A stretch of DNA of 64,000 nt from assembly GCF_008362905.1 (NCBI RefSeq), contig NZ_VFJB01000007.1, positions 21,936-85,935 of the forward strand, given 5' to 3'. Within the stretch, counting starts at the first letter, position 1. Every line of letters begins with the position of its first letter. The position numbers and the translations under genes were made by a program. Under the pieces are notes generated by a model. The model was not told where the DNA came from and did no database searches. It saw only the letters and a list, made by a program, of their open reading frames with translations. Below are positions 15,080 through 24,000 of this stretch, one piece after another. Source of the stretch: Deferribacter autotrophicus (GTDB taxonomy: Bacteria > Chrysiogenota > Deferribacteres > Deferribacterales > Deferribacteraceae).

Positions 15080-15829
15080 ATGCTCAAATACAGCGATGTA
15101 GTTCAATACCTGAAACAAAAGGGGTTGAAAAACAAATACATTGCAGAAATGACAGGGTTATCCTGTTCTTATATAAGGCAATACTATGGAAATGATGACT
15201 GTAATCATACTAAAAAGAAGCCTAATGCAAGAGAAATAAAAATAGCTAGCATTCTCATAACAAAAAGAAATAAAAGTTTTATAGATGTTGTGGAAATATT
15301 TTCAGACAAATATGATATAAACGTTTTTTACGAGTCACTTGCTGATGAAATAAAAAAGCAATCGCTAAATATTGTTGATTCTTTTTTTGAAGATGCTTCA
15401 AAGTTATTAAAACTTGGTCTTTCTTTAAGGCAGGTGTGTAAACTTTTTGAGGTGGCGAACGATGGTTTTACGCCTGATCATTCGTCGCTTAGAAAACATT
15501 TAATCAAAAAAGGTATTTATACAAAAGTTGTTAATTTAACTACGCAAGATAAAAAATTGACGTTGAGAGACAGAAAGAAAATATTATTTTTTATTCGTAA
15601 AAATAATCTTAAACTCAGAATAGAAGATTTTATGTTGTTGTATTCAAAGTTTTCAGACGTTCATGTTAAAACATTATTCGAATTGTTAGAAAATAGTGAG
15701 AATTATGAAGTAAAGAAATGTATATGCTGTGGGAAAGAATATTTGTTTAAAGATAAAAAATTCCGTTTATGTCCGCAATGCCGCAATAAAGCAAGTTATG
15801 AGAGTCACTATGGTAGCCTATCAATTTAA
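15080..15829 (+). CDS. HTH plus zinc-ribbon protein, probable regulator
   Basis: 249 aa, starting 7 nt after the ParB-like stop. The N-terminus DVVQYLKQKGLKNKYIAEMT then GLSCSYIRQYYG is helix-turn-helix-like. The C-terminus CICCGKEYLFKDKKFRLCPQ then CRNKASY is a two-knuckle zinc ribbon. The middle is helical without a recognised domain. Likely a DNA-binding regulator of the maintenance module. Its stop overlaps the convergent downstream gene. Confidence 0.6.
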   Translation: MLKYSDVVQYLKQKGLKNKYIAEMTGLSCSYIRQYYGNDDCNHTKKKPNAREIKIASILITKRNKSFIDVVEIFSDKYDINVFYESLADEIKKQSLNIVDSFFEDASKLLKLGLSLRQVCKLFEVANDGFTPDHSSLRKHLIKKGIYTKVVNLTTQDKKLTLRDRKKILFFIRKNNLKLRIEDFMLLYSKFSDVHVKTLFELLENSENYEVKKCICCGKEYLFKDKKFRLCPQCRNKASYESHYGSLSI

Positions 15830-16218
15830 AAAGAGAATTTGTTTTTTGGTATTTCGATAATATATTTGCCTTTAACAGAAATTAGCCTTTTGATAGGAAA
15901 ATCAAAACATTCATTTAACAAAAATTCTTTTGACGCTACTTTTTTCAGTGAGCAAATCACCAGCGGGAATTGCATTTCCATCGATTGAAAAATGTAGATA
16001 TTGTTTTGTTTAAAAACAAACAACATGCCATCATATGGATAGTTTCTCACATTGCTCAGTCCTTTGCGTCTCAAATAGTTATTATCAGCTATTTGAATAT
16101 GAAATGTTTTGCCATTAATGGTGATAACATCGCTTGAAAACTGAAAATAATCAAAAATATTAACGATGATTAAAATAATTGTTAAAGTTAATAATATTGT
16201 CTTTATGTTTTTTGGGTT
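15826..16218 (-). CDS. Membrane-anchored DUF192 protein
   Basis: One N-terminal membrane helix (IKTILLTLTIILIIVNIF) and an exported DUF192 domain: NYLRRKGLSNVRNYPYDGML then FVFKQNNIYIFQSMEMQFPL. DUF192 proteins have a conserved GML-F and W/S-M core but no known activity. The frame allows a start at 16248, but ATG 16218 begins directly before the helix. It is convergent with the upstream gene and overlaps the 5' neighbour's end. Confidence 0.7.
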   Translation of the reverse strand, partial: NPKNIKTILLTLTIILIIVNIFDYFQFSSDVITINGKTFHIQIADNNYLRRKGLSNVRNYPYDGMLFVFKQNNIYIFQSMEMQFPLVICSLKKVASKEFLLNECFDFPIKRLISVKGKYIIEIPKNKFSF

Positions 16219-16378
16219 CATAATCTTCTCTAAAATCGAAATGTTCAATCATCGGAACATCAACACTTTTTACAGCCATACATTCCGGACAGATATACAG
16301 CAATGATAGCATTTTTTTGTTCCTGTCAATAATTGCCTTAAAAACAAGGTAATCGATACCGCATTTTTTACATTTCAT
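16160..16378 (-). CDS. Small zinc-knuckle protein
   Basis: 72 aa from ATG 16378: MKCKKCGIDYLVFKAI at the start and YICPECMAVKSVDVPM in the middle give two CxxC pairs, one zinc site. The acidic tail HFDFREDYEPKKHKDN overlaps the start of the DUF192 gene in another frame. The longer open frame to 16456 lacks support because the zinc ribbon begins at this Met. Function unknown. Confidence 0.55.
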   Translation of the reverse strand: MKCKKCGIDYLVFKAIIDRNKKMLSLLYICPECMAVKSVDVPMIEHFDFREDYEPKKHKDNIINFNNYFNHR

Positions 16379-16488
16379 GCTTTTACAATAATAAAATTTT
16401 GTCAAAAAAATAGTGGTTTTCTGAAATACCACAAACAAATCCCATAAAATCGGCAATATTTAAAAATGATAAAAGTTGAGGTGCGGTT

Positions 16489-17001
16489 ATGCCAGTTATG
16501 ATTATTGAGAAGAATATTGATTATTACAAATATCATGAGGCAATAAATAACAAAAGCAGACAGTTTGTTATCAGTGAAGAACAGTTAAATTATCCATCAG
16601 TAAATCCTTTTGCGATTTTAGGTCACAAGAAATCAAATATTAATCGAGACAAACCATTGAAAACTGGAATAAGAAAGGGGGTGATAGGAAACATATACTT
16701 TGATTTTGATAAATATAACATAAAGCCTGAAGAACAGAGAAAACTTCAACAAATCATCAAAACTCTCAAATCAAAATATTCCAACAAAATAATCAAAGTC
16801 ATCGGATACACTGACTGGTTTGGAACAGAAAAGTATAACGATGAACTGGCAAGAAAACGTGCTTATCAGGTTGCTCTTCACTTATGGAAGGCTGGGTTGA
16901 CAGTTAAACCTGAGGGGAGAGGCAAGTGTTGTTATAAAACCACACCCGAAAAGTCAAGGAGAGTGGAAATTATCATTGAAGATAAAAAGGAGGTGAAATG
17001 A
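16489..17001 (+). CDS. OmpA-like peptidoglycan-binding domain protein
   Basis: 170 aa. After ~65 residues without a signal peptide or membrane helix comes an OmpA C-terminal domain: GNIYFDFDKYNIKPEEQRKL, then IKVIGYTDWFGTEKYNDELA and RKRAYQVALHLWKAG, ending SRRVEIIIED. This domain binds peptidoglycan, so absence of an export signal is odd. It is the first gene of the tra operon and overlaps the pilin start by 4 nt, suggesting a role in anchoring the transfer apparatus. Confidence 0.75.
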   Translation: MPVMIIEKNIDYYKYHEAINNKSRQFVISEEQLNYPSVNPFAILGHKKSNINRDKPLKTGIRKGVIGNIYFDFDKYNIKPEEQRKLQQIIKTLKSKYSNKIIKVIGYTDWFGTEKYNDELARKRAYQVALHLWKAGLTVKPEGRGKCCYKTTPEKSRRVEIIIEDKKEVK

Positions 17002-17354
17002 CAATGAAAAAGAAACTTAAAAAATTAGCAACAAAGTTATACGTAACCTTATGTGATCCCAGAGTTCAGGCAGTTTTAATTGTTGCGTTTGTTATTGCTT
17101 TATCAAGCGCAGATGTAATGGCACAAACATCAGATCCATGGGAAACTTCATATTCTACCATTTCTGACTGGATAAGCGGTAATTTGGGTCTTTTAATGGC
17201 TCTTGTAACATTTATCATCGGTGTAGGTATTTCAATTGCAACAAAGTCTCTTGCTACTCTTGGATGGGCGATTGTTCTTGCGTTTGTAATTGGTGGTCTT
17301 GGCGGTATTGCAAAAAGCTTCTTCAACTTAGGTGGAACTGCTTTTGGGCATTAA
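16998..17354 (+). CDS. traA: TraA/VirB2-type conjugative pilin precursor
   Basis: 118 aa with a long basic leader, a hydrophobic segment VQAVLIVAFVIALSSADVMA ending in an AQ cleavage-like site, and two further membrane segments (NLGLLMALVTFIIGVGISIA and LGWAIVLAFVIGGLGGIAKS). Long leader plus two helices separated by a short basic loop is the TraA/VirB2 pilin plan. AAAGGAGGTG gives a very strong ribosome site, as expected for the most abundant subunit. TraL follows directly. Confidence 0.75.
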   Translation: MTMKKKLKKLATKLYVTLCDPRVQAVLIVAFVIALSSADVMAQTSDPWETSYSTISDWISGNLGLLMALVTFIIGVGISIATKSLATLGWAIVLAFVIGGLGGIAKSFFNLGGTAFGH

Positions 17355-17372
17355 TAAACGAAGAGGTGGCGT

Positions 17373-17654
17373 ATGAACAATGAGGATTACAGAATACCGA
17401 AATATTTAGACTCACAACCGGTTATTTTGTTCTGGGAGTTAGATGAATTTATATTGTTTATAGTCATAATCTTTGTGAGCATGTTCATACGCCACCAATT
17501 TATAGGGTTTGTTATAGCCTTTACGGTTGTGCAGACATTTAAAAAAATCAAAAAGAAAAAGCACAAAGGATTTTTATTTCATGTCGGATATAAGCTTGGA
17601 CTTGTCCAGATAAAAAACATTCCGCCATATCACATTAAAGAATTCGGGGATTAA
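17373..17654 (+). CDS. traL: TraL, type IV secretion inner-membrane protein
   Basis: 93 aa; begins with the TraL motif RIPKYLDSQPVILFWELDEF, followed by two membrane segments and the basic ending with HVGYKLGL and IPPYHIKEFG. TraL corresponds to VirB3 and helps assemble the F-type pilus. Placed between pilin and TraE, the canonical order. Confidence 0.9.
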   Translation: MNNEDYRIPKYLDSQPVILFWELDEFILFIVIIFVSMFIRHQFIGFVIAFTVVQTFKKIKKKKHKGFLFHVGYKLGLVQIKNIPPYHIKEFGD

Positions 17655-17655
17655 T

Positions 17656-18261
17656 ATGAGCTTTGTAGAACAATGGGAAAACATCAGAAAAAGTAAAAAT
17701 CTGCTGACTTATGTAGCAATAGGTTTGTTTGCGTTAAATATTCTTCAATTGATTTTATTGGGGTATGTGAGCGCTCACAGGAAAGTGTTAATTCAACTTC
17801 CCCCTACAAGATTAGTAGAAAGCATAAATTACGCATCAAACGAGGCAAATCCGGCATTTTTTAAAATGTGGGCGAGATACATTATAGCGACACTAACAAA
17901 TTATACTCAGGATACAATAGATGATAATGTATTCATAATTTCTCAATATTTGCATCCTGAAATTTACAACAAGGTTACTGCCGATCTCGAAGAATTAAGA
18001 AAAACGGTTAAAGAGAACAGAATGAGCCAGGCTTTTTACCCAGACTGGGAAAGAGCTGAATACGATTACCGTGGAAAATACGCTCTTGTCAGAGTTAAAG
18101 GCAAGGGCTTGAAATACATAGGCTTTAAGAAAAAAGAAATCAAAGAAGGCTATGAATTAAAAATGCTTATAGAGGATGGTCATTTATATATCGTTGGTAT
18201 TTCAAAACTTGATGATAATGAAAAGAAAACTCCTGAACAAAACAATAAGGGGGCAAAATGA
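17656..18261 (+). CDS. traE: TraE, VirB8-like type IV secretion protein
   Basis: 201 aa: short cytoplasmic N-terminus, one membrane helix (LLTYVAIGLFALNILQLILL) and a periplasmic domain with FFKMWARYIIATLTNYT and LHPEIYNKVTADLEEL typical of TraE. Bridges the inner-membrane complex to the core. It overlaps traK by 4 nt. Confidence 0.9.
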   Translation: MSFVEQWENIRKSKNLLTYVAIGLFALNILQLILLGYVSAHRKVLIQLPPTRLVESINYASNEANPAFFKMWARYIIATLTNYTQDTIDDNVFIISQYLHPEIYNKVTADLEELRKTVKENRMSQAFYPDWERAEYDYRGKYALVRVKGKGLKYIGFKKKEIKEGYELKMLIEDGHLYIVGISKLDDNEKKTPEQNNKGAK

Positions 18262-18938
18262 GAAAATTATTAATTTCTACGATTTTAATTATAAGTGTTG
18301 CATCAACTATATATGCTAAAGTTATAAAAAAAGATTTTCGTGAGCTGATAGGTAACAAATTTATCAATGTATCAATAAAAGACATAAACCTTCTTAGATT
18401 TCCGTATCAGGTTAAAGAGGTTCAATCAAGCAAAGATTTATCCATGAATATCAGAGGTAAAAATATATTTGTTAAATTGATTGAAAAAGTGCCAACCGAA
18501 TTGTTCGTTATGCTGAATGATCCAGATGAAACGACAATTAATATTATCTTAAATCCAAAAGACATTCCATCACAAACGATAGAGTTTACTGACAAATCAG
18601 CAGAGATGAAAAAAGTCTATGAAGAAGAAAAATCTATGCCTTATGAAAAAGCGATAAGGAACATTATCGTGTCAATTTCTAAAACAGGAAAAGTAAAAGG
18701 TTATTCTGTTTTAGAAGCGGATAATGAAACAATCAAAACTAACGAGCTGGAATTAACAAAACTTAGAACATACCAGGGCTATAAGTATAGCGCCGAAGTC
18801 TGGAAAGTTAAAAATATCTCTAATAAGGCTTTATATCTTGAAGAACCTTTCTTTTACATGATTGGCATGAGGGCAATCAGTATCGAAAAGCATAATCTTG
18901 CACAAGGTGAAGAGACCTTACTCTATATTGTGAGGTGA
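18258..18938 (+). CDS. traK: TraK, type IV secretion secretin-like protein
   Basis: 226 aa with signal peptide (LLISTILIISVASTIYAK). The mature region contains INLLRFPYQVKEVQSSKDLS and GMRAISIEKHNLAQGEETLL, consistent with TraK (VirB9-like) of F-type systems. Expected in the outer-membrane core complex with TraV and TraB. Confidence 0.85.
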   Translation: MRKLLISTILIISVASTIYAKVIKKDFRELIGNKFINVSIKDINLLRFPYQVKEVQSSKDLSMNIRGKNIFVKLIEKVPTELFVMLNDPDETTINIILNPKDIPSQTIEFTDKSAEMKKVYEEEKSMPYEKAIRNIIVSISKTGKVKGYSVLEADNETIKTNELELTKLRTYQGYKYSAEVWKVKNISNKALYLEEPFFYMIGMRAISIEKHNLAQGEETLLYIVR

Positions 18939-18941
18939 CAA

Positions 18942-20270
18942 ATGCTTGATAAGATTAAGAATATATTTAATAGAGACGGTTTGGTTACTAATGAGGATAT
19001 TTTAAACAGGAAAAGAATTTATATTGGTATAGGAGCAATAGTTCTTGTTTTAGGTGTCATAACATACAGTTATATCAGTTACGCAAATAAAGTTAAAGAA
19101 TATGCTAAAAGAAATAAAATTGTCCGTAAAGATTCCATAATTACAGATGAAGATAAAAGAAATTCCTGGAAAGTATATATTGAATCAGAACTTGAGAAGA
19201 TAAAAAATGAAAATGAACAATTAAAAAAGACGATTGAGGAACAGAAGAAAGTTATAGAAACATACAAAAATCAAAATACCGTTGTTGATACAAATACAGT
19301 AAAAACGAAAGAAGCGGTAAAAAAAGAAGATGCCGAACAGATAGAGAAAGAAGTTTTAGCAAAGTATAAAGAGAAGAAAAGAACGGAGCCAGAAACTGCA
19401 AAGTTTGACTTAAATTTATTGCCTCCGCCTCCGGCGCCAAGAAAGAATATAGATGTTTCATACAATCGCCCAAACACAAGAAATGCTAAGTACAACAGAA
19501 CAACAAGGGCAGGGGGAAATAAAGGCGCTCAAGATGCAGGCATAAGAGTTTATAAACCAGCGGAAGAGCCAAAGCAAACACAACAGGAAAAACCTAAAAA
19601 ATCTATATACATTCCGTCAGGTAGTTTTTTTGAGGGCATATTATTAACTGGACTTGATGCTCCAACCATGCAAGCTGGAACAAATAATCCTCAACCCATA
19701 TTAATCAACGTAAACAAAGATGCAATACTTCCTAATAATTATTCAACGGACATAGTCGATTGCTTTCTTTTAGGTAGCGGATATGGTGATCTATCAAGCG
19801 AAAGGGCTTATATCAGATTAGTAAAGCTTTCATGTATAGATAAAAATAAGCAGGTAATTGATACTGATATAACAGGATGGGTAATAGGAGAAGACGGAAA
19901 AGTTGGAGTAAGAGGCAGACTTGTATCAAAACAAGGTTCTTTGCTTGCAAAGGCATTGTTAGCTGGGTTTGCTGAAGGAGTATCTAAAGCGTTCACAAAT
20001 TCAGCAAGCAATATAAGTGTAACTCCAGAGGGTTCGGTAAGCACTATTGACCCTAACAAAACGTTTCAAGCCGCCGCATATACCGGCATAGGCGAGGCTA
20101 TGAAACGTTTAGCAGATTTTTATATGAAAATGGCTGAGAGTATGTTCCCTGTGATTGAAGTTGGAGCAGGCAGAACAGTAACCGTAGTTATTAAAGACGG
20201 AAAAGAGCTAATTTTAGATAAGAAGAAAATAGTTCAAACAATAAACTACAACATTAAGGAGGCAGAATAA
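18942..20270 (+). CDS. traB: TraB, type IV secretion core scaffold (VirB10-like)
   Basis: 442 aa: N-terminal cytoplasmic tail, one membrane helix (YIGIGAIVLVLGVITYSYIS), a coiled coil around residues 65-110, a proline-rich stretch (LLPPPPAPRK), then the C-terminal barrel starting SGSFFEGILLTGLDAPT and continuing DCFLLGSGYGDLSSERAYIR. This is the TraB/VirB10 plan. It spans both membranes and links the ATPases to the outer-membrane ring. The next gene starts on its stop codon. Confidence 0.9.
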   Translation: MLDKIKNIFNRDGLVTNEDILNRKRIYIGIGAIVLVLGVITYSYISYANKVKEYAKRNKIVRKDSIITDEDKRNSWKVYIESELEKIKNENEQLKKTIEEQKKVIETYKNQNTVVDTNTVKTKEAVKKEDAEQIEKEVLAKYKEKKRTEPETAKFDLNLLPPPPAPRKNIDVSYNRPNTRNAKYNRTTRAGGNKGAQDAGIRVYKPAEEPKQTQQEKPKKSIYIPSGSFFEGILLTGLDAPTMQAGTNNPQPILINVNKDAILPNNYSTDIVDCFLLGSGYGDLSSERAYIRLVKLSCIDKNKQVIDTDITGWVIGEDGKVGVRGRLVSKQGSLLAKALLAGFAEGVSKAFTNSASNISVTPEGSVSTIDPNKTFQAAAYTGIGEAMKRLADFYMKMAESMFPVIEVGAGRTVTVVIKDGKELILDKKKIVQTINYNIKEAE

Positions 20271-20581
20271 TGAAAAAGGGTATTTTTATAGCGTTTATGT
20301 TGTTAATTTCAATGGTGGCTTTTGCGAGAGATATAACAATGGCAAAGACGGATTTTGATCATAGCAGATTTGAGTTAATTACGATGGCTTATAGTTATAG
20401 AACTCAACCGCTTTATATGGATGTCGGTCTTGGTATTGAAGAGCTATTAAAAACAACAAAAAATATGTGTTTGAAACTTCCGGATTGTGTTGGCGTGTAT
20501 AACTTTGAGATGAATGTTTCAGCATCACAAGGTGGTAGATTTTATTATGCTACATTTGATCTTGTAAGGAGAAAGAAATGA
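20270..20581 (+). CDS. Small exported protein of the tra operon, unknown
   Basis: 103 aa with a signal peptide (FIAFMLLISMVAFA). The mature ~85 residues have two Cys (MCLKLPDCVGVY) that could form a disulfide, relevant because a DsbC-like protein is encoded on the element. It lies between traB and traV with overlaps of 1 and 4 nt, so it is probably a transfer component. I do not recognise the family. Confidence 0.6.
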   Translation: MKKGIFIAFMLLISMVAFARDITMAKTDFDHSRFELITMAYSYRTQPLYMDVGLGIEELLKTTKNMCLKLPDCVGVYNFEMNVSASQGGRFYYATFDLVRRKK

Positions 20582-21192
20582 GAAAACCAGCAATAATGTT
20601 ATTAATAAGTTTCGCGGTAATGTTTTCAGGTTGCGCAAAGATGCTTAGTCCGGGAGCAACTGAATTTAAATGTCCGGCTAGCGGGACTGGCGTATGTGCG
20701 GATGTTACGACTGTTTATCAGAACAGGCACAACATAGAAGCATTAAAGTTTAAAGATTTGCCTGATAAAAACACATATATTGAAGAGAAATGCGGATTTT
20801 TAAAGAATTCAAGCGAAAGCGAGGGGAATTTTGAATACAACGATTGCGTTTATAGGGCAGGTAATGAATATGAAAAACTTAAAAAACAGGCAAAAATTGA
20901 AGATAAAAATACAAAGCTTAAAGTATTAGCAACCGGCAATGAGACATTATACAAAGCTTTGAGAGCCGACGAGGGCATTCCTTTAAGACAACCTGATGAA
21001 GTTATCAGTATCTGGATTGCTCCATATAAAGCTGATACAGGCGATTTAGTATATAGCCATTACATTTATGCGGTTAGGAAAAAATCTGACTGGTTATTTG
21101 TTCCGGAAAGCGAACAGACAAAAATATTAAGACAGAGCAAACAGTTTAATCCGCTTATGCCATACCTGCCTGAAAGCAAAATTGTAAAATAG
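20578..21192 (+). CDS. traV: TraV, outer-membrane lipoprotein of the transfer system
   Basis: 204 aa with a lipobox (MFSGC, Cys about residue 19). LSPGATEFKCPASGTGVCAD has the paired-cysteine segment typical of TraV. C-terminal SIWIAPYKADTGDLVYSHYI matches the TraV family pattern. It forms the outer-membrane ring with TraK and TraB. Confidence 0.85.
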   Translation: MRKPAIMLLISFAVMFSGCAKMLSPGATEFKCPASGTGVCADVTTVYQNRHNIEALKFKDLPDKNTYIEEKCGFLKNSSESEGNFEYNDCVYRAGNEYEKLKKQAKIEDKNTKLKVLATGNETLYKALRADEGIPLRQPDEVISIWIAPYKADTGDLVYSHYIYAVRKKSDWLFVPESEQTKILRQSKQFNPLMPYLPESKIVK

Positions 21193-21203
21193 GGGAGAAA
21201 TAC

Positions 21204-23708
21204 ATGGGATTGGCGGTAAAAAATCTGCAGGCAATATTTGAGCGTGGAAGGATAGCGGATTATTTAAGCGTATATCATTATGTAAAAGACGGTATTTATG
21301 CTTTGCGTGACGGATGGGGGTTCTGTATTGAATGCGAACCCATGCCGTTTGCCGGCACAAATACAGCTAAGGCTATTGAATCGCTATTAACGGCTCCGAG
21401 ACATTCTGATGACTGGTATTTGAATATTTTTTTGTATGCTTCTCCATACATAGATGAGTTGATGGATGAATACCTTAAAAGAAAGGAACAGGGAAAAACA
21501 AATATCAACGATGAAGTTATTCTTGAACTGTTCAAACAAAGACGAAAATATTATGAAGAACATACTAAAAAATCTTTTTTTGATGAGTTTGATTTTCGGG
21601 TTAGAGATTTCAAATTATTTATTTCAGTTATCATTCCATATAAAAATAAAAAGCAAACTGCAACCGAGATAGATGTAAAGATTGAGTTAGAAGACGCTAT
21701 AAAAGCAAAGAATGCTTATTTTGGAGTTTTAAAATCTGAGGGTCTGGCCCCAAGAATAGTATCACCTGAGCGATATATTGCGATAATGAAAGAGATTTTA
21801 AATCAAGAAAAACCAACCATAAATAACTACAACCCTCATAAAGAAATAAAAGAACAGATTATTTATCCGTCAACAAAGATAAAAATAAAAGAAAACGGGG
21901 ATTTATTGATAAACGGCAATCCTTTGCGTGTATTTTCAGTTAAAACTTATCCTAACGTGATAAATCTTTTTCAATTTGGTGAAATAATTGGTTCGTATAT
22001 TGACAATATGAAACAGATACCAACTACATTTGCTTTAGCTATGAATGTTAAGCTGGTTGATCCCGTTAAGAGTAAAGAGAAGTTTCAAATGAAGTCTAAT
22101 TTTATAACACAGCAGGCTGATGGCAATCCTGTTGCGAAATATATTCCTACATTGCACATTCGTTATCAAAACTACCAGCTGGCAATGAAATATTTTGAAG
22201 AAGATGGAAAAGTTTTAACTCCGACACAATTAACATTTTGGGTTATTGGGGATGATGAACATCATCTTGAATATTTAGCGCAATTTGTTCGCAATCACTG
22301 GTCACAACATAAATTTGAAATTGCAAAAGAAAATGACGATACTTCATTTACCGTATTTTTATCAACTCTTCCAATGCAGATGGACAGTTATTATGATAAG
22401 TTTTTACATAGGTTTGAGCCTATATTCTGTCACAATACATCCAATTTAGCTCCAGTGTTTGGCGATTACAAAGGCAATGGTTATCCGCTATTAACTTTTA
22501 TCAGCAGGCGTGGCCAGATTATGAGTTTCGATCCGTTCGTATCCGATGGCAATTACAATATTGCGGTGGCAGCGGAATCAGGCAAAGGAAAATCATTTTT
22601 TACAAATGAGCTGATTACTTCAGTTTTAGGGGAGGGCGGAAAAGTTTTTGTTATTGATGTGGGTCGTTCATATGAAAAGTTATGTGAGCAATTAGGCGGT
22701 GAATTCATAGAGTTTGATGAAAAGAAAAATATAGTTATTAACCCCTTTACAAACATAAAAACAAATGAAAACGGCGAAATAGACAGTTCGGAATTTGAAT
22801 TGCTTGTTCCGTTTATCGGTAATATGTGCGGAATGAATTTAATGGCATCTACGGAAGAAAAAGATCCGACGAAAAGAGTTCTTGCTTCATTTATTGAACA
22901 GGCTTGCAGGGAAGCATTCAGGCAAAAGCAACACGATACAACAATTAACGATATTTATGAAATTTTGCAGAAACATCCGGATAATAGAGCAAAGGATATT
23001 GCTCAGGCATTGTATCCATTTTCAATACATGGTCGTTATGGCAAATGGTTAAATGGAAGGGATAATTTTCAGTATCAAAAGGACTTTGTAGTACTTGAAT
23101 TGGATTCTCTTGAGCAAAAAGAAGATTTAAAATCATTAATTTTAATGCTGATGATGTTCAGGATCAGTCAGGATATTTTCTTTGATTTTAAACGCAGGAA
23201 GATGTTTATTATTGATGAGGCCTGGCAGTTGTTGAGAGATAATATTTCATCTGCTTTCATCGAAAAAGGTTTCAGGAGATTCAGGAAACACAATGCTTCT
23301 GCAATGACAGTAACCCAGACAATAAACGACTATTTCACCAACGAAACCACAAAAGCGCTTTTTAATAATGCAGAGTGGAAAATATTTCTTGGGCAGAAGA
23401 ATGAGGCAATTGAACAGGCAAAAGAAGAAAAGAAACTGGTAATGCACGAATATTTTTTTGATTTACTCAAGACAGTTGATACTGTGAAAGGCAGGTATTC
23501 GGAAATAATGATTATCGGATCCAAAGGTATTGGTATTGGACGTTTATTAGTTGATAGGTTTACATATTATCTCTACACAACGGACGCTAACGATAAGATG
23601 AAAATTGCGCAAATTCAGAATGAACTGGGTTGCAGTTTATCCGAAGCAATTAAGATTCTTGTTGAGAGGGAACATGGTGCGAAAAGTGGAACATTACTGG
23701 AAAAGTAG
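21204..23708 (+). CDS. traC: TraC, VirB4-like ATPase
   Basis: 834 aa. N-terminal TraC domain, Walker A AAESGKGKSFFTNE near residue 457, Walker B FIIDEAWQLLRD near residue 672, and the later VTQTINDYF and NNAEWKIFLGQ segments of TraC/VirB4. It powers pilus assembly at the inner membrane. Length and motifs are complete. The following gene starts inside its 3' end. Confidence 0.95.
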   Translation: MGLAVKNLQAIFERGRIADYLSVYHYVKDGIYALRDGWGFCIECEPMPFAGTNTAKAIESLLTAPRHSDDWYLNIFLYASPYIDELMDEYLKRKEQGKTNINDEVILELFKQRRKYYEEHTKKSFFDEFDFRVRDFKLFISVIIPYKNKKQTATEIDVKIELEDAIKAKNAYFGVLKSEGLAPRIVSPERYIAIMKEILNQEKPTINNYNPHKEIKEQIIYPSTKIKIKENGDLLINGNPLRVFSVKTYPNVINLFQFGEIIGSYIDNMKQIPTTFALAMNVKLVDPVKSKEKFQMKSNFITQQADGNPVAKYIPTLHIRYQNYQLAMKYFEEDGKVLTPTQLTFWVIGDDEHHLEYLAQFVRNHWSQHKFEIAKENDDTSFTVFLSTLPMQMDSYYDKFLHRFEPIFCHNTSNLAPVFGDYKGNGYPLLTFISRRGQIMSFDPFVSDGNYNIAVAAESGKGKSFFTNELITSVLGEGGKVFVIDVGRSYEKLCEQLGGEFIEFDEKKNIVINPFTNIKTNENGEIDSSEFELLVPFIGNMCGMNLMASTEEKDPTKRVLASFIEQACREAFRQKQHDTTINDIYEILQKHPDNRAKDIAQALYPFSIHGRYGKWLNGRDNFQYQKDFVVLELDSLEQKEDLKSLILMLMMFRISQDIFFDFKRRKMFIIDEAWQLLRDNISSAFIEKGFRRFRKHNASAMTVTQTINDYFTNETTKALFNNAEWKIFLGQKNEAIEQAKEEKKLVMHEYFFDLLKTVDTVKGRYSEIMIIGSKGIGIGRLLVDRFTYYLYTTDANDKMKIAQIQNELGCSLSEAIKILVEREHGAKSGTLLEK

Positions 23709-24000
23709 GAGCTACATTTATCTGTTAAGGGATGGAGAAAAAATTTTAAATGCGACAGGCAATGTAATCTCCCGAATAGGAGATATAGCGGTACGCAAAG
23801 GTTATATAACTGAAAATCAACTCAGGAAGGCTTTAGAAATACAGCAAAAAGCCCCTTTTATTCGTTTAGGAGAGATATTGGTGGAGCAGGGATTTATTAA
23901 TGAAAGGCAACTTGAAGAAATCATTAACGAACAGATTAAAGAAGCGTTACAACTTATTGATAATTGGGAATATTGTAACTATGAGGAGAAAATACTGTAA
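23674..24000 (+). CDS. MshEN-like domain protein (possible cyclic-di-GMP sensor)
   Basis: 108 aa from ATG 23674 (GAGAGGGAA upstream), overlapping traC by 35 nt. Contains two tandem units: SRIGDIAVRKGYITENQLRK with ALEIQQ, and IRLGEILVEQGFINERQLEE with IINEQ. RLGxxLxxxGxIxxxQLxxAxxxQ is the MshEN (GspE N-terminal) pattern, known to bind cyclic di-GMP in MshE-type ATPases. It stands alone here rather than fused to an ATPase and its stop overlaps the start of an EAL gene, suggesting a sensor-hydrolase pair. Confidence 0.65.
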   Translation: MVRKVEHYWKSRSYIYLLRDGEKILNATGNVISRIGDIAVRKGYITENQLRKALEIQQKAPFIRLGEILVEQGFINERQLEEIINEQIKEALQLIDNWEYCNYEEKIL